DNA of 64,000 nucleotides from JAUIIK01 sp041390865 (GTDB lineage: Bacteria; Chloroflexota; Chloroflexia; Thermomicrobiales; CFX8). Below the pieces are notes generated by a model that saw nothing but the letters and a program-made list of their open reading frames with translations, ran no database searches and was not told the DNA's origin. The translations under genes were made by a program, and so were the position numbers. Shown one piece after another: positions 8,743 through 16,090 of this stretch (position 1 is the first letter of the stretch; each line of letters opens with the position of its first letter). The DNA lies in assembly GCA_041390865.1 (NCBI GenBank), contig JAWKPC010000022.1:1-64000 (forward strand), read 5' to 3'.

Positions 8743-9675
8743 CTACACCACCAGCACCGGACAAGTCATGCAATGCGGGCCGCCGTTGCCGAGGGCCAGC
8801 GTCTCGCCCGAGACGGTCGTGATCGAGGTCTGCGTAGAGGATCGTCTCTTCGCCGTGCACCGGGCCCACAATAGCCATGCCGTCGGGACCGTAGATGGCC
8901 GAGCCGCCGTCGATCAGGAGGCGTGATTTTTCGATCCCTTCGAGGTCGAGGTCCTGTAGACCGGCCAGGTGGTCGGGCATGTCGTCAGCCGCACGAATGA
9001 GCCGGCGGCGAGGACGAAGCAGCGGCCCTCGAAGGCGTAGTGGCGGCTCATGACCTGGTGCATCTCCGAGACCTCGGGCCAGACGGCCACATGGATCTGC
9101 TCGCCCTTCATGTGCATCGCCTGTCGAGCCAGCGGCATGCCGTGTTCCCAGCAGACCAGCCCGCCGAGACGGCCGTGCGGAGTATCGATCACGGTCAGCG
9201 TCGAGCTGTCGCCTCTGCCCCAGACCATCCGTTCCTGGTAGGTCGGGACGAGCTTTCGATGCAGGCCAAGCAGTCTGCCGTCCGGGCCGAAGTAGAGGAT
9301 CGAGTTGTAGAGCGTGCCGCGGTTGTAGCTGTCGACCCGCTCGTTGACGCCGATCACCAGATAGACGCCATGCTCGCGGCAGGCGGCGCCAAGCGCGTCC
9401 GTCGTGGGACTGCCGACGACGACGCTGTTAGCGATCAGCTCCGCATGCAGCTCCTTCGACGTCGGCGAACCCCAGGCGGCAGCGCCCGGGCCCCGGTCGA
9501 ACCAGATTGGATAGCCGGGCAGCCAGGTCTCGCCGAAGGCGACGATCTCCGCGCCGCCGCCGGCAGCTTCCCCGATCAACCCCACCGCCTTCTCCGTGCT
9601 GGCATCCCGGTCGAGATAGACCGGCGATGCCTGGACAACGGCGGCGCGGACGACTGGATACGGGTCTCCCGGCAT
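8743..9675 (-). CDS. Nitrilase / carbon-nitrogen hydrolase (frameshifted near C-terminus)
   Basis: The first 230 residues are a nitrilase-superfamily enzyme with the full catalytic set: E49 in FGETWLPGYP, K141 in HRKLVPTYQERMVWG and C175 in GGLVCWEHGMP, close to bacterial nitrilases (nitrile to acid plus ammonia). The frame shifts near 8980: after LAAGSFVRLT the protein continues in another frame as MPDHLAGLQDLDLEGIEKSR and SAIYGPDGMAIVGPVHGEE. It shifts again near 8810, ending TLALGNGGPHCMTCPVLVV with stop at 8743-8745. The total of about 310 codons is normal for nitrilases, so the breaks are probably indel errors. It is divergent from the aminotransferase gene; no aldoxime or nitrile hydratase genes are near. 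Confidence 0.85.
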
Positions 9676-9799
9676 TGTGGTTCCTCAATCCCGATGGAAT
9701 CCTGCGCTACTCTGGATCTCCCCTGATTCTAGTCTGGCCGCAGCCGTGTTACTGTGACCGGGATCTACATCCGGCTATCCACCTGGGCAGGAGCGAACG

Positions 9800-11149
9800 A
9801 TGGCTCATGAAGTTACGGAAATATCCGGGAAGATGTTCGGCAGCTGGCTGGGCAGCGACGCGCCGTTGATCGATCGGGCCGAAGGCATCCGGTTGTGGGA
9901 CGTCGATGGCAAGGAATACATCGACGCGACGTCCGGGGCGATCGCCGTCATCAGCGTCGGCCACGGGCGCCAGGAAGTCATCGACGCGATGGTCGGGCAG
10001 GCGCAGAAGTTCAGCTACATCCAGGGCGGGCGTTTCCGTCATGAGGTCGCCGACGAGCTTGCGGCAGAGCTGGCCCGCTTCACGCCCGGCGATCTGAACC
10101 GGGCATTCTTTGTCTCCGGCGGCTCCGAAGCCAACGAGTCGGCGATCAAGCTGGCTCGCGCCTACCAGCTCCTGCGCGGTCACACTGATCGCCATATCGT
10201 GCTCTCCCGCGAGCGGAGCTATCACGGCAACACGCTCGGCGCGCTATCGATCAGCGGCTTCGACCAGCGCCGGGCGCCGTACGAGCCGCTGCTGCTGAGT
10301 GCGCCGAAAGTGCGCGAGTACAACCACTATCGGGACAGCTCCGGCCGGAGCCCCGAGGAGCTCGGTCAGGCCTGCGCGAACGATCTGGAGCGGGCGATTC
10401 AGGACGCCGGCCCGCATCGGGTTTCGGCATTCATCGCCGAACCGATCGTCGGAGCCGCCGGGGCCGCGACGACACCGCCGCCCGGTTATTTCGAGCGTAT
10501 TCGCGAGATCTGCGATGCTTACGACATCCTCTTCATCGCCGACGAGGTGATCACCGGTCTCGGCCGGACCGGGACGAACTTCGGGATCGACCACTGGGGC
10601 GTCGTGCCGGACATCCTCGTGACGGCGAAGGGTCTTGCCGGTGGTTATGCGCCGCTGGGCGCGGTGCTGATCTCGGAGCGGGTTGAGGAAGTCTTCCGGG
10701 ATGCTGACCAGCCCTTCATTCACGGTTACACTTACATGTCCCATCCGGTTTCCTGCGCGGCAGGGCTGGCCGTCTTGCGGATTATCGAGCGCGAGGGGCT
10801 GGTCGAAAATGCCGGAAAGCAGGGTTCGGCGCTCTTCGAGCAGCTCGAGCATCTCAAGGCCGAGCATCCGATCATCGGCGATATCAGGGGTAAGGGCCTC
10901 CTGGCCGGGATAGAGCTCGTCCGCCACCGGGACACGAAGGAACCGCTCGATCCGGCGCTCGGCGTCTCGACCCGGCTGGTCCGGGCAGCGCTCGACCACG
11001 GCATCACCGTCTACCCCTGTCAGACCGGCCCCGGCCACAGCGACCAGTTCCTCGTCAGCCCGCCACTGATCTCGACGCCCGACGACATCGAGGAGATCGT
11101 CAACAAGCTCAGCCTTGCGCTCGATGACGTCGAGGAATCCATGAGCTAG
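9800..11149 (+). CDS. Class-III PLP-dependent aminotransferase
   Basis: A complete 449-residue class-III aminotransferase. Visible hallmarks are the PLP-phosphate loop FVSGGSEANESAIKLAR (about 104-120), the YHGNTLGALS segment, D248 in FIADEVITGLGRTG and the Schiff-base lysine K277 in ILVTAKGLAGGYAPLGA. The family moves amino groups from omega-amino or alpha-amino donors to pyruvate or a keto acid; the donor here is unknown. It is not the argD/gabT neighbourhood and no pathway partner is next to it. The ATG follows a GCAGGAGCG ribosome binding site. Confidence 0.92.
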   Translation: MAHEVTEISGKMFGSWLGSDAPLIDRAEGIRLWDVDGKEYIDATSGAIAVISVGHGRQEVIDAMVGQAQKFSYIQGGRFRHEVADELAAELARFTPGDLNRAFFVSGGSEANESAIKLARAYQLLRGHTDRHIVLSRERSYHGNTLGALSISGFDQRRAPYEPLLLSAPKVREYNHYRDSSGRSPEELGQACANDLERAIQDAGPHRVSAFIAEPIVGAAGAATTPPPGYFERIREICDAYDILFIADEVITGLGRTGTNFGIDHWGVVPDILVTAKGLAGGYAPLGAVLISERVEEVFRDADQPFIHGYTYMSHPVSCAAGLAVLRIIEREGLVENAGKQGSALFEQLEHLKAEHPIIGDIRGKGLLAGIELVRHRDTKEPLDPALGVSTRLVRAALDHGITVYPCQTGPGHSDQFLVSPPLISTPDDIEEIVNKLSLALDDVEESMS

Positions 11150-11262
11150 TTCCAGGCTGCGACTGGATCGATTTCCATTGCGTTGTCATCCTGACTGGAG
11201 GCTTTGCGGAGTGGAGGAAGGTCAACGTCTGCGGTGAATCATCTGTCGAGAAGGATCTGTCC

Positions 11263-11637
11263 TTGAACTCCATCGAACGGTTTGTCCATGAGTGGATCGA
11301 AACCTGGAATGCCAACGATCTGGAGAGGCTGCTGGCGCATTACACCGATGACGCGGTCTTCGAGAGCCCGCGGGCACAGATGCTCACCGGATCGGCGCGG
11401 GTCGAGGGCAAGGAGGCGTTGCGTGCCTACTGGGGCGCGTCGATCGCGCGGTCAACGTCCCGGCATTTCGTCCTCGATCGTCACCTCTGGGATGTCGACC
11501 GAAACGAATTACTAATCCTCTACACGAATCAGGTTGACGGCTCGTCGACGCGGGCCTGCGAGGTGTTCCACTTTAACGGGGATGGTCTGGTGGACCGCGC
11601 CGAGGCGCTCTATGGAGCTACCCGTTCGGAACCGTAG
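11263..11637 (+). CDS. SnoaL-like / NTF2-fold protein
   Basis: A 124-residue protein beginning at a TTG codon with AAGGA about 10 bases upstream. The sequence SIERFVHEWIETWNANDLER followed by LLAHYTDDAVFESP is the standard opening of the SnoaL-like/nuclear-transport-factor-2 cone fold, and the last strands (EVFHFNGDGLVDRAEALYG) close it. Such proteins are small isomerases, hydrolases or binding proteins; no active-site assignment is safe. Its stop codon is 3 bases from the end of the converging gene at 11640. Confidence 0.8.
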   Translation: MNSIERFVHEWIETWNANDLERLLAHYTDDAVFESPRAQMLTGSARVEGKEALRAYWGASIARSTSRHFVLDRHLWDVDRNELLILYTNQVDGSSTRACEVFHFNGDGLVDRAEALYGATRSEP

Positions 11638-11639
11638 GC

Positions 11640-11984
11640 TCACTGATGGGTGCTAATCCACCAGCGCGGGCTCACGACTTCGTTGAAGGTCGCGTTGCGA
11701 TACTCGTAGGTCCGATCGCCTTGCGGGCGGAAATCGCCGGCCTCGAGGCTCTCCTGGATCGTTTCAACCGCTTCGTTTAAAAGGTCTTCCTCGTCAATGG
11801 GCGGGCCCTCGAGGTTCAAGAGCAGCGAATACATAAAGGCATAGACGGTCCACCGGTCGTCTGTGTCGAGCGCGATGTAAGACGCGACCTTCGCCAGCAT
11901 GACCGGGGTGAACTCGAAGCCCGGTTGGCGCTGGTAGATCGTGTAGCCCTTGTGTTCGGCGACCTGACGATGCGTGTCGAGCAT
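11640..11984 (-). CDS. Hypothetical protein
   Basis: About 114 codons. The start at 11984 is chosen because AAAGGAAAGG lies 4-5 bases upstream; a longer frame to 12095 has no such signal. The protein is soluble and acidic in its C-terminal half, with VAEHKGYTIYQRQPGFEFTP at the start and a helical LLNEAVETIQESLEAGDF segment later. I recognise no family. It converges on the SnoaL-like gene. Confidence 0.65.
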   Translation of the reverse strand: MLDTHRQVAEHKGYTIYQRQPGFEFTPVMLAKVASYIALDTDDRWTVYAFMYSLLLNLEGPPIDEEDLLNEAVETIQESLEAGDFRPQGDRTYEYRNATFNEVVSPRWWISTHQ

Positions 11985-12115
11985 CAACCTTTCCTTTCGA
12001 AGCCTTCTGTAGAACAGCGTTGAGCAACGCATCTCGTTGCGAGTACGGGGGATGATACCCGTTGATCCCAAGCTCGGTGCTGCATGGCGCTTCAAGCCCA
12101 GCCAGCCAGAAAGGA

Positions 12116-12159
12116 CCGGATCCGGAGCGGGTTCGCCATTGAACCTGCGCCGGATCCGG
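12116..12159 (-). terminator. Long hairpin terminator after WxL-like gene 2
   Basis: 19-bp arms (12116-12134 and 12141-12159) with one mismatch and one wobble around a 6-base loop. On the minus strand it lies 34 bases after the last gene of the WxL-like operon and is followed by TCCTTTCT. It closes the operon. Confidence 0.75.
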
Positions 12160-12192
12160 CTCTGCGATGTGGTTTGCGAAGAGGGTGTCGGG

Positions 12193-12768
12193 CTACGGTC
12201 CCGCGCCGATCGTGACGGTCAGCGACGAGGTATAGGTGCCGACCCGTGCCATCGGTGGAACGGTGAGCCGGACGGCCAGCGTCTGACTGTAGCTACCCTG
12301 TCCATAGCCGGCGTTAGCCTGGAGCACCTTGCGGGCGACGTCGAGGGAACCGGTCGCGTTTGCCGCTGGCACCTTCGGGCCGTTGGAGCCGTCGATTGCC
12401 TGGCCCGAGTTGTATTGCGGCGAGTTGGCCGTCGTGATCTCGAATTCCGACGCGTTGATGTCCGATCCGTTGTAGATCCCTGAATAGATGAAATTGCTGG
12501 CCTGGACCGTGACGTTCCACCCTTCTCCGGTCCCGCTGGCGTCACTGACGGTCAGCGTCAGGTTGTGGTCGTTCGTCTGGGCCTCGTGCGAGTAGGTCAG
12601 GCCGGACATGTTCGCGTCGGTGATCGTCGCCGTCCGGTTGCCGCCGGACAGCTGCTGGATGACCGTGTCGGCCGCCAGGGCGGGAAGCCCCAGGATCATC
12701 TGTCCGACGATGAGCACGGTTGCGAGGCAAGCGATCCGGCGGATGCGCGATGAAATCAGGGTATGCAT
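12193..12768 (-). CDS. WxL-like surface protein 2
   Basis: A 191-residue secreted protein. A signal peptide ends at LPALA-ADT (residue 32). The mature part resembles the WxL cell-surface domain: strand LTLTVSDASGTGEGWNVTVQ with the motif W84-N-V in place of W-x-L, a central spacer, and the closing GTYTSSLTVTIGAGP (177-191), where canonical proteins carry the second tryptophan motif. The WxL domain is known as a peptidoglycan-binding surface domain of Firmicutes, encoded next to DUF916-type partners. This gene starts 2 bases after the stop of exactly such a partner, with GGAAG as ribosome binding site. It is a paralogue of the gene at 14229. Function as a surface protein is inferred. Confidence 0.75.
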   Translation of the reverse strand: MHTLISSRIRRIACLATVLIVGQMILGLPALAADTVIQQLSGGNRTATITDANMSGLTYSHEAQTNDHNLTLTVSDASGTGEGWNVTVQASNFIYSGIYNGSDINASEFEITTANSPQYNSGQAIDGSNGPKVPAANATGSLDVARKVLQANAGYGQGSYSQTLAVRLTVPPMARVGTYTSSLTVTIGAGP

Positions 12769-12770
12769 GG

Positions 12771-14156
12771 CTAGTTCTTCCAATCTTCCGCTCGCAGGCC
12801 GTCGACCGACGGGATGTCGCTTCGAATGTGATTGGTCGCCTGGAGCAGATTGCGGACGCCGGTCGACGATCGCTGGTTAATCGACGCCGGAGCGTTCCGC
12901 GGGGCCGGATCTTCCTCGATGACCGGTTCAGGGGCGGGTTCCGGATCCCGGTACTCGGTCGCTCCCGAGCCTCCGGAGACGGCCGCGTGCGTGGGCGATA
13001 GGGCGGGAGCATCGGCGGTCGGAGCAAGTGTGCGCTCATCCCGGGGTTCGCTCCGGCGGCGCATCATCGCGACGCCGAGGGTCGCGCCACCCGCGCCGAG
13101 GACCAGCGCGGCCACGATTCCGGCGATCAGCATCCACGGCTCGATCGTCGACTGGCTTGCCGGGGCCGGTGTGGCCGGCTGTGGCTGTTCCGCGACGGCG
13201 GCGGCATTGTTTTCGGCGGCAGGCGGGGCGGCCGAGGCGCCTTCACTCTCGGCGGCAGTGTCAGGCTGCGGGTTGGCGGGGATCGGGGCGTCGGGCGCTT
13301 CGGGAACGGCCACCGGGGCCTGTTCAATCGTCTCTGCCACGTTGAGCTCCTGGTTGCCGAGGCTGAGAGAGACATCGTAGTCGCCGGCCTCGAGCTGTGC
13401 CTTGACCGGCACCTCGAGATACGTCGACGTGCCGGCGTAAACGGTGCCCATCGAGACCGGCCGCGCCAGGATCTCGGAGCCGCCGGCGCCGGTCAGGACG
13501 ATGTCGCCTTCGAGCTTCATGTGCCGGTTGCCGGTGTTTTCGACCGCAACCAGCAGCACCGAGTTTCCACCGGCGAACTTGTGGCTGACCTCCCCGATAG
13601 CCAGGCCGGGCGCGGCTTCGCCGGGCAGCTCGATCGAGATGGCGATCGCCTGGCGGTTGACCTGCTGGAAGCCGACGCCGGTCCCGCTTGCGGCGGTCGG
13701 GATCGCATTCTGAATGACGACCGAGCTGAGATACTCGCCCGGCTTCGCGTCTTCCGGGATCTGTACCTGGATACCGCGGATCGTCGACGTCTGTGCGTCA
13801 AGCTCGAATGTCTCGACGGGATAGTCGATCCATTCGGTCGTGCCGCTCGTTTCCTCGTCGGCGAGGTCGACGCCGAACCCGCCATTGATCAGCGAGTACG
13901 CGTCAGCCGGATATGTCTGGACCGTCACCGGAACGGTGCCGTGGTTGGCGAGCTCGACTTCGAGGTCGAGTACGTCGCCCGGCGCGGCGGTCAGGGTAAA
14001 GAAGCTGTCGGAGGTGCCGACGGGCTTGATGCTGAGACTGACGGCTTCATTGCCATCCTGGGCTGCAACCGGCGCGATGCCCAGTACAAGGAGTGTTCCA
14101 ATGATGAATATGAGTGCGCGGCGAATTCCATGCCACATCGCAGAAAGTCCTGTCAT
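12771..14156 (-). CDS. DUF916 / WxL-interacting-protein-like membrane protein
   Basis: A 461-residue protein with signal peptide (to about residue 32, PVAA-QDG), two beta-rich extracellular domains and one transmembrane helix (341-365, WMLIAGIVAALVLGAGGATL) followed by a 95-residue cytoplasmic tail. The first domain (about 37-150) has the DUF916 pattern: AAPGDVLDLEVELANHGTVP, later PGEYLSSVVIQNAIP. The second (about 165-275) resembles the host-binding half, with VAVENTGNRHMKLEGDIVLT. In Firmicutes such proteins bind WxL proteins and anchor them at the surface. Here the gene sits between two WxL-like genes on the same strand. An Ala/Pro/Glu linker (280-338) separates the domains from the membrane helix. 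The tail with the MRRR stop-transfer signal is longer than usual. Confidence 0.8.
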   Translation of the reverse strand: MTGLSAMWHGIRRALIFIIGTLLVLGIAPVAAQDGNEAVSLSIKPVGTSDSFFTLTAAPGDVLDLEVELANHGTVPVTVQTYPADAYSLINGGFGVDLADEETSGTTEWIDYPVETFELDAQTSTIRGIQVQIPEDAKPGEYLSSVVIQNAIPTAASGTGVGFQQVNRQAIAISIELPGEAAPGLAIGEVSHKFAGGNSVLLVAVENTGNRHMKLEGDIVLTGAGGSEILARPVSMGTVYAGTSTYLEVPVKAQLEAGDYDVSLSLGNQELNVAETIEQAPVAVPEAPDAPIPANPQPDTAAESEGASAAPPAAENNAAAVAEQPQPATPAPASQSTIEPWMLIAGIVAALVLGAGGATLGVAMMRRRSEPRDERTLAPTADAPALSPTHAAVSGGSGATEYRDPEPAPEPVIEEDPAPRNAPASINQRSSTGVRNLLQATNHIRSDIPSVDGLRAEDWKN

Positions 14157-14182
14157 CGTGTGTCGTCTGGCCAGAGAAGCGG

Positions 14183-14216
14183 CCGGATGGCGCGTTGTTT
14201 AGAACGCGCCATCCGG
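14183..14216 (-). other. Intercistronic hairpin inside WxL-like operon
   Basis: Perfect 14-bp inverted repeat (CCGGATGGCGCGTT and complement, 6-base loop), 13 bases after the stop of the first WxL-like gene and 27 bases before the DUF916 start. No T-run follows on the minus strand. It may partly terminate or protect the mRNA, giving more of the first protein than of the rest. Confidence 0.65.
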
Positions 14217-14228
14217 GTTAGCTAGTGC

Positions 14229-14816
14229 TTATACGCCGCCTCCGGGTCCCGCTGCGGCTGTAACCGTCAGCGTGCTGGTGTAGGTGCCGGCACGTGAATA
14301 CGCTGGAATGTTCAGGTTGACCGGCAGGTTCTGTTCGTAAGCTCCCTGCCCATATTCAGCATCGGCCGAAACAACGATTCGGGCGCTGTCCAGGCTCGCG
14401 TCGTCATTTGCGCTCCATGCCGACGGTCCACCTGTGTCGACGGGCTGGCCGGCAGTGGCGGTAGGCGCGGCAATTGTGCCCAAGGCGAAGTTCGACGCCG
14501 CGATGTCATTTGTGCCGGCGATGCCATTCGCGCCGCTGTACTCGAAGACGGAAGCCTCTACCGTGACGTTCCAACTGTCCCTGGTTCCAGTCTGGTCATC
14601 GACGGTGAGGACCATCGTGCCAGGCATGGAGTGAGATGCGTGGTCGTAGGCAACCGAGCCGAGGTTAAGGTCGGCGATGCTGGCGGTGAGGTTCCCGCTG
14701 GTGATTTCACCAGTCACCGTGTCGGCCAGGGCCGGGCCGGCAGCTCCGAGGGCGAGCATCGTCGCCAGGCTCATGCCGATCGCGGCCTTCTTGAGTCGGG
14801 TCTTGTAATTGAACAT
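14229..14816 (-). CDS. WxL-like surface protein 1
   Basis: A 195-residue secreted protein and the first gene of the operon. The signal peptide runs to about residue 31 (GPALA-DTV). The domain shows MVLTVDDQTGTRDSWNVTVE with W82-N-V, and the closing GTYTSTLTVTAAAGP (177-191). It aligns along its length with the protein encoded at 12193, including YGQGAYEQNLPVNLNIP against YGQGSYSQTLAVRLTVP. The start at 14816 is supported by CAGGAGATTTGAC before the ATG; a longer frame to 14942 is not needed. The extended basic N-terminus (MFNYKTRLKK) is typical of secretion signals. Identity as a divergent WxL domain rests on shape, repeat and neighbourhood rather than on a strict motif match. Confidence 0.75.
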   Translation of the reverse strand: MFNYKTRLKKAAIGMSLATMLALGAAGPALADTVTGEITSGNLTASIADLNLGSVAYDHASHSMPGTMVLTVDDQTGTRDSWNVTVEASVFEYSGANGIAGTNDIAASNFALGTIAAPTATAGQPVDTGGPSAWSANDDASLDSARIVVSADAEYGQGAYEQNLPVNLNIPAYSRAGTYTSTLTVTAAAGPGGGV

Positions 14817-14837
14817 GTCAAATCTCCTGTTACATAC

Positions 14838-15142
14838 ACCGGAATTCTTCCGGGGTGCGTGATAAAGCGCTGCTCCACACATGCGATCACCGCGATCGCT
14901 GGAGCATGTAGTCAGGTAGCGCCTGATAGCACTCCTTTCCACCTATTCGGTTATGTGATCAGGAGGTTTTTCGCACGGATGTGCGAGTTCCGGTCAGAGT
15001 CCGCACCGTTGGCGCGGTCTGCGTCCAGAGGCCGGTTACGCCACTTGCTTCTCCGGTGACAAGGCGTCCAAATCACGCCACCGGGATCAACGCATCCCCT
15101 GATCTATCGACTTTGTTGGCCAATGTGCCCGGGCGGCACATT
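14838..15142 (-). promoter_or_regulatory. Structured upstream region of WxL-like operon
   Basis: The 300 bases upstream of the first WxL-like gene hold no gene but many inverted repeats. They include TCGCACGGATGTGCGA (14971-14986), CCGCACCGTTGGCGCGG (15001-15017), a bulged hairpin CCGGTG...CACCGG enclosing GCGT/ACGC (15053-15083), AATGTGCC...GGCACATT (15122-15142), and CCGGAATTCTTCCGG (14840-14854) close to the ribosome binding site. A long folded leader or a terminator-promoter block is likely. I compared it by eye with c-di-GMP-I, c-di-AMP and cobalamin riboswitch cores and found no convincing match. Confidence 0.35.
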
Positions 15143-15274
15143 TCATGACCGGTGTAACGGTAACAATGGCCGGCAGCAGCCGGACAGGGCCAGAAGTACG
15201 GCCCGGGCAAGTCCAGCGGTCGATATGCGGCAACCGCTCCGGGGGCCGGACGGCGATGCCACATGGAGGTCAGG

Positions 15275-15967
15275 CTATCCGGTCGGGGATTCCAGACCGA
15301 TTTCCGCGTTCAGATCGAAGAACTCGCGGGTTGTCGTAAAGATCGCCGGGCCGGTCCCGAGATCCTGGCCGTGCAGGCGCTCCTCGGTGTATTCGACGAC
15401 CGTGCGCTCGCGGATGACGAATCCCGTTTCGGAATCGACCCAGAGGTCTGCTTCGAAGCGATTCGTGAAGCTGCCGTCCAGCGGCGCGGCAGCCCAGCCA
15501 GCGGGATGCTCTCCCCGATTCTGGGCTTCGCCGGCTTCCTGCGACAGCCGCAGCATGAGCTCTGTGCCCGCGCCGTAGCGCGTCAGGCTTATTCCGCCGA
15601 CCGTCTCGGAACCCCGTTCGCTCCCGGCGTCTATGACTGCCTGAGCTGACACCGGAGCGGCGAGCGACATATCGCCGATCTCCCGATACGCTCGCAGCGC
15701 CCAGCCTTCCGGCACGTCGCCGATGTCGGAGCGCGTCCAGCCATCGCCGGCGCGTTGCCAGAGTCCGTTCGGGACGATGAGGGTGATGATCGGCGGACCT
15801 CCGTCAGTCGAGAGCGTAGTCTGAATCGCCGGTGGATCCTTGCGTGCTTCGATCAGCATCGACGTCGTGCTGTTCGCGTCTTGCATGTCGCGGTAGCTGG
15901 TGACGATCGACTGCCGAACCCGGAACGAGCTGATGTGGCCGGCTGACGTAATGCTCTGGAGTTGCAT
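15275..15967 (-). CDS. LolA/LppX-like hypothetical protein
   Basis: About 230 residues starting at ATG 15967, with GAAAGGTGG before it. The open frame continues far upstream but that part is antisense to the TPR gene and is not used. The sequence has the rhythm of lipoprotein-carrier (LolA/LppX) folds: an opening helix-strand HISSFRVRQSIVTSYRDMQD, a strand GLWQRAGDGW, and the late strand pair FEADLWVDSETGFVIRERTV that occurs in such proteins. No signal peptide or lipobox is seen, so either the N-terminus is lost to an indel or the protein is cytoplasmic. A role in lipid binding is only a suggestion. Confidence 0.55.
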   Translation of the reverse strand: MQLQSITSAGHISSFRVRQSIVTSYRDMQDANSTTSMLIEARKDPPAIQTTLSTDGGPPIITLIVPNGLWQRAGDGWTRSDIGDVPEGWALRAYREIGDMSLAAPVSAQAVIDAGSERGSETVGGISLTRYGAGTELMLRLSQEAGEAQNRGEHPAGWAAAPLDGSFTNRFEADLWVDSETGFVIRERTVVEYTEERLHGQDLGTGPAIFTTTREFFDLNAEIGLESPTG

Positions 15968-16090
15968 GGTGCCACCTTTCCCAGTCGTCGACTGCTGATA
16001 CGGACGGTGCTCGCCGTTCCAGATTGAACCTGGCCACGGCCTCTGAGAAGATACAGGCGTCGGGAGCAATCTCATCGCCAGGAGGATCTC

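Noticed and set aside
14943..15120. c-di-GMP-I (GEMM) riboswitch upstream of the WxL-like operon
   Set aside because: GGACGC motifs occur twice but the conserved GCAAAGCC and tetraloop-receptor arrangement could not be placed; kept only as a structured leader.
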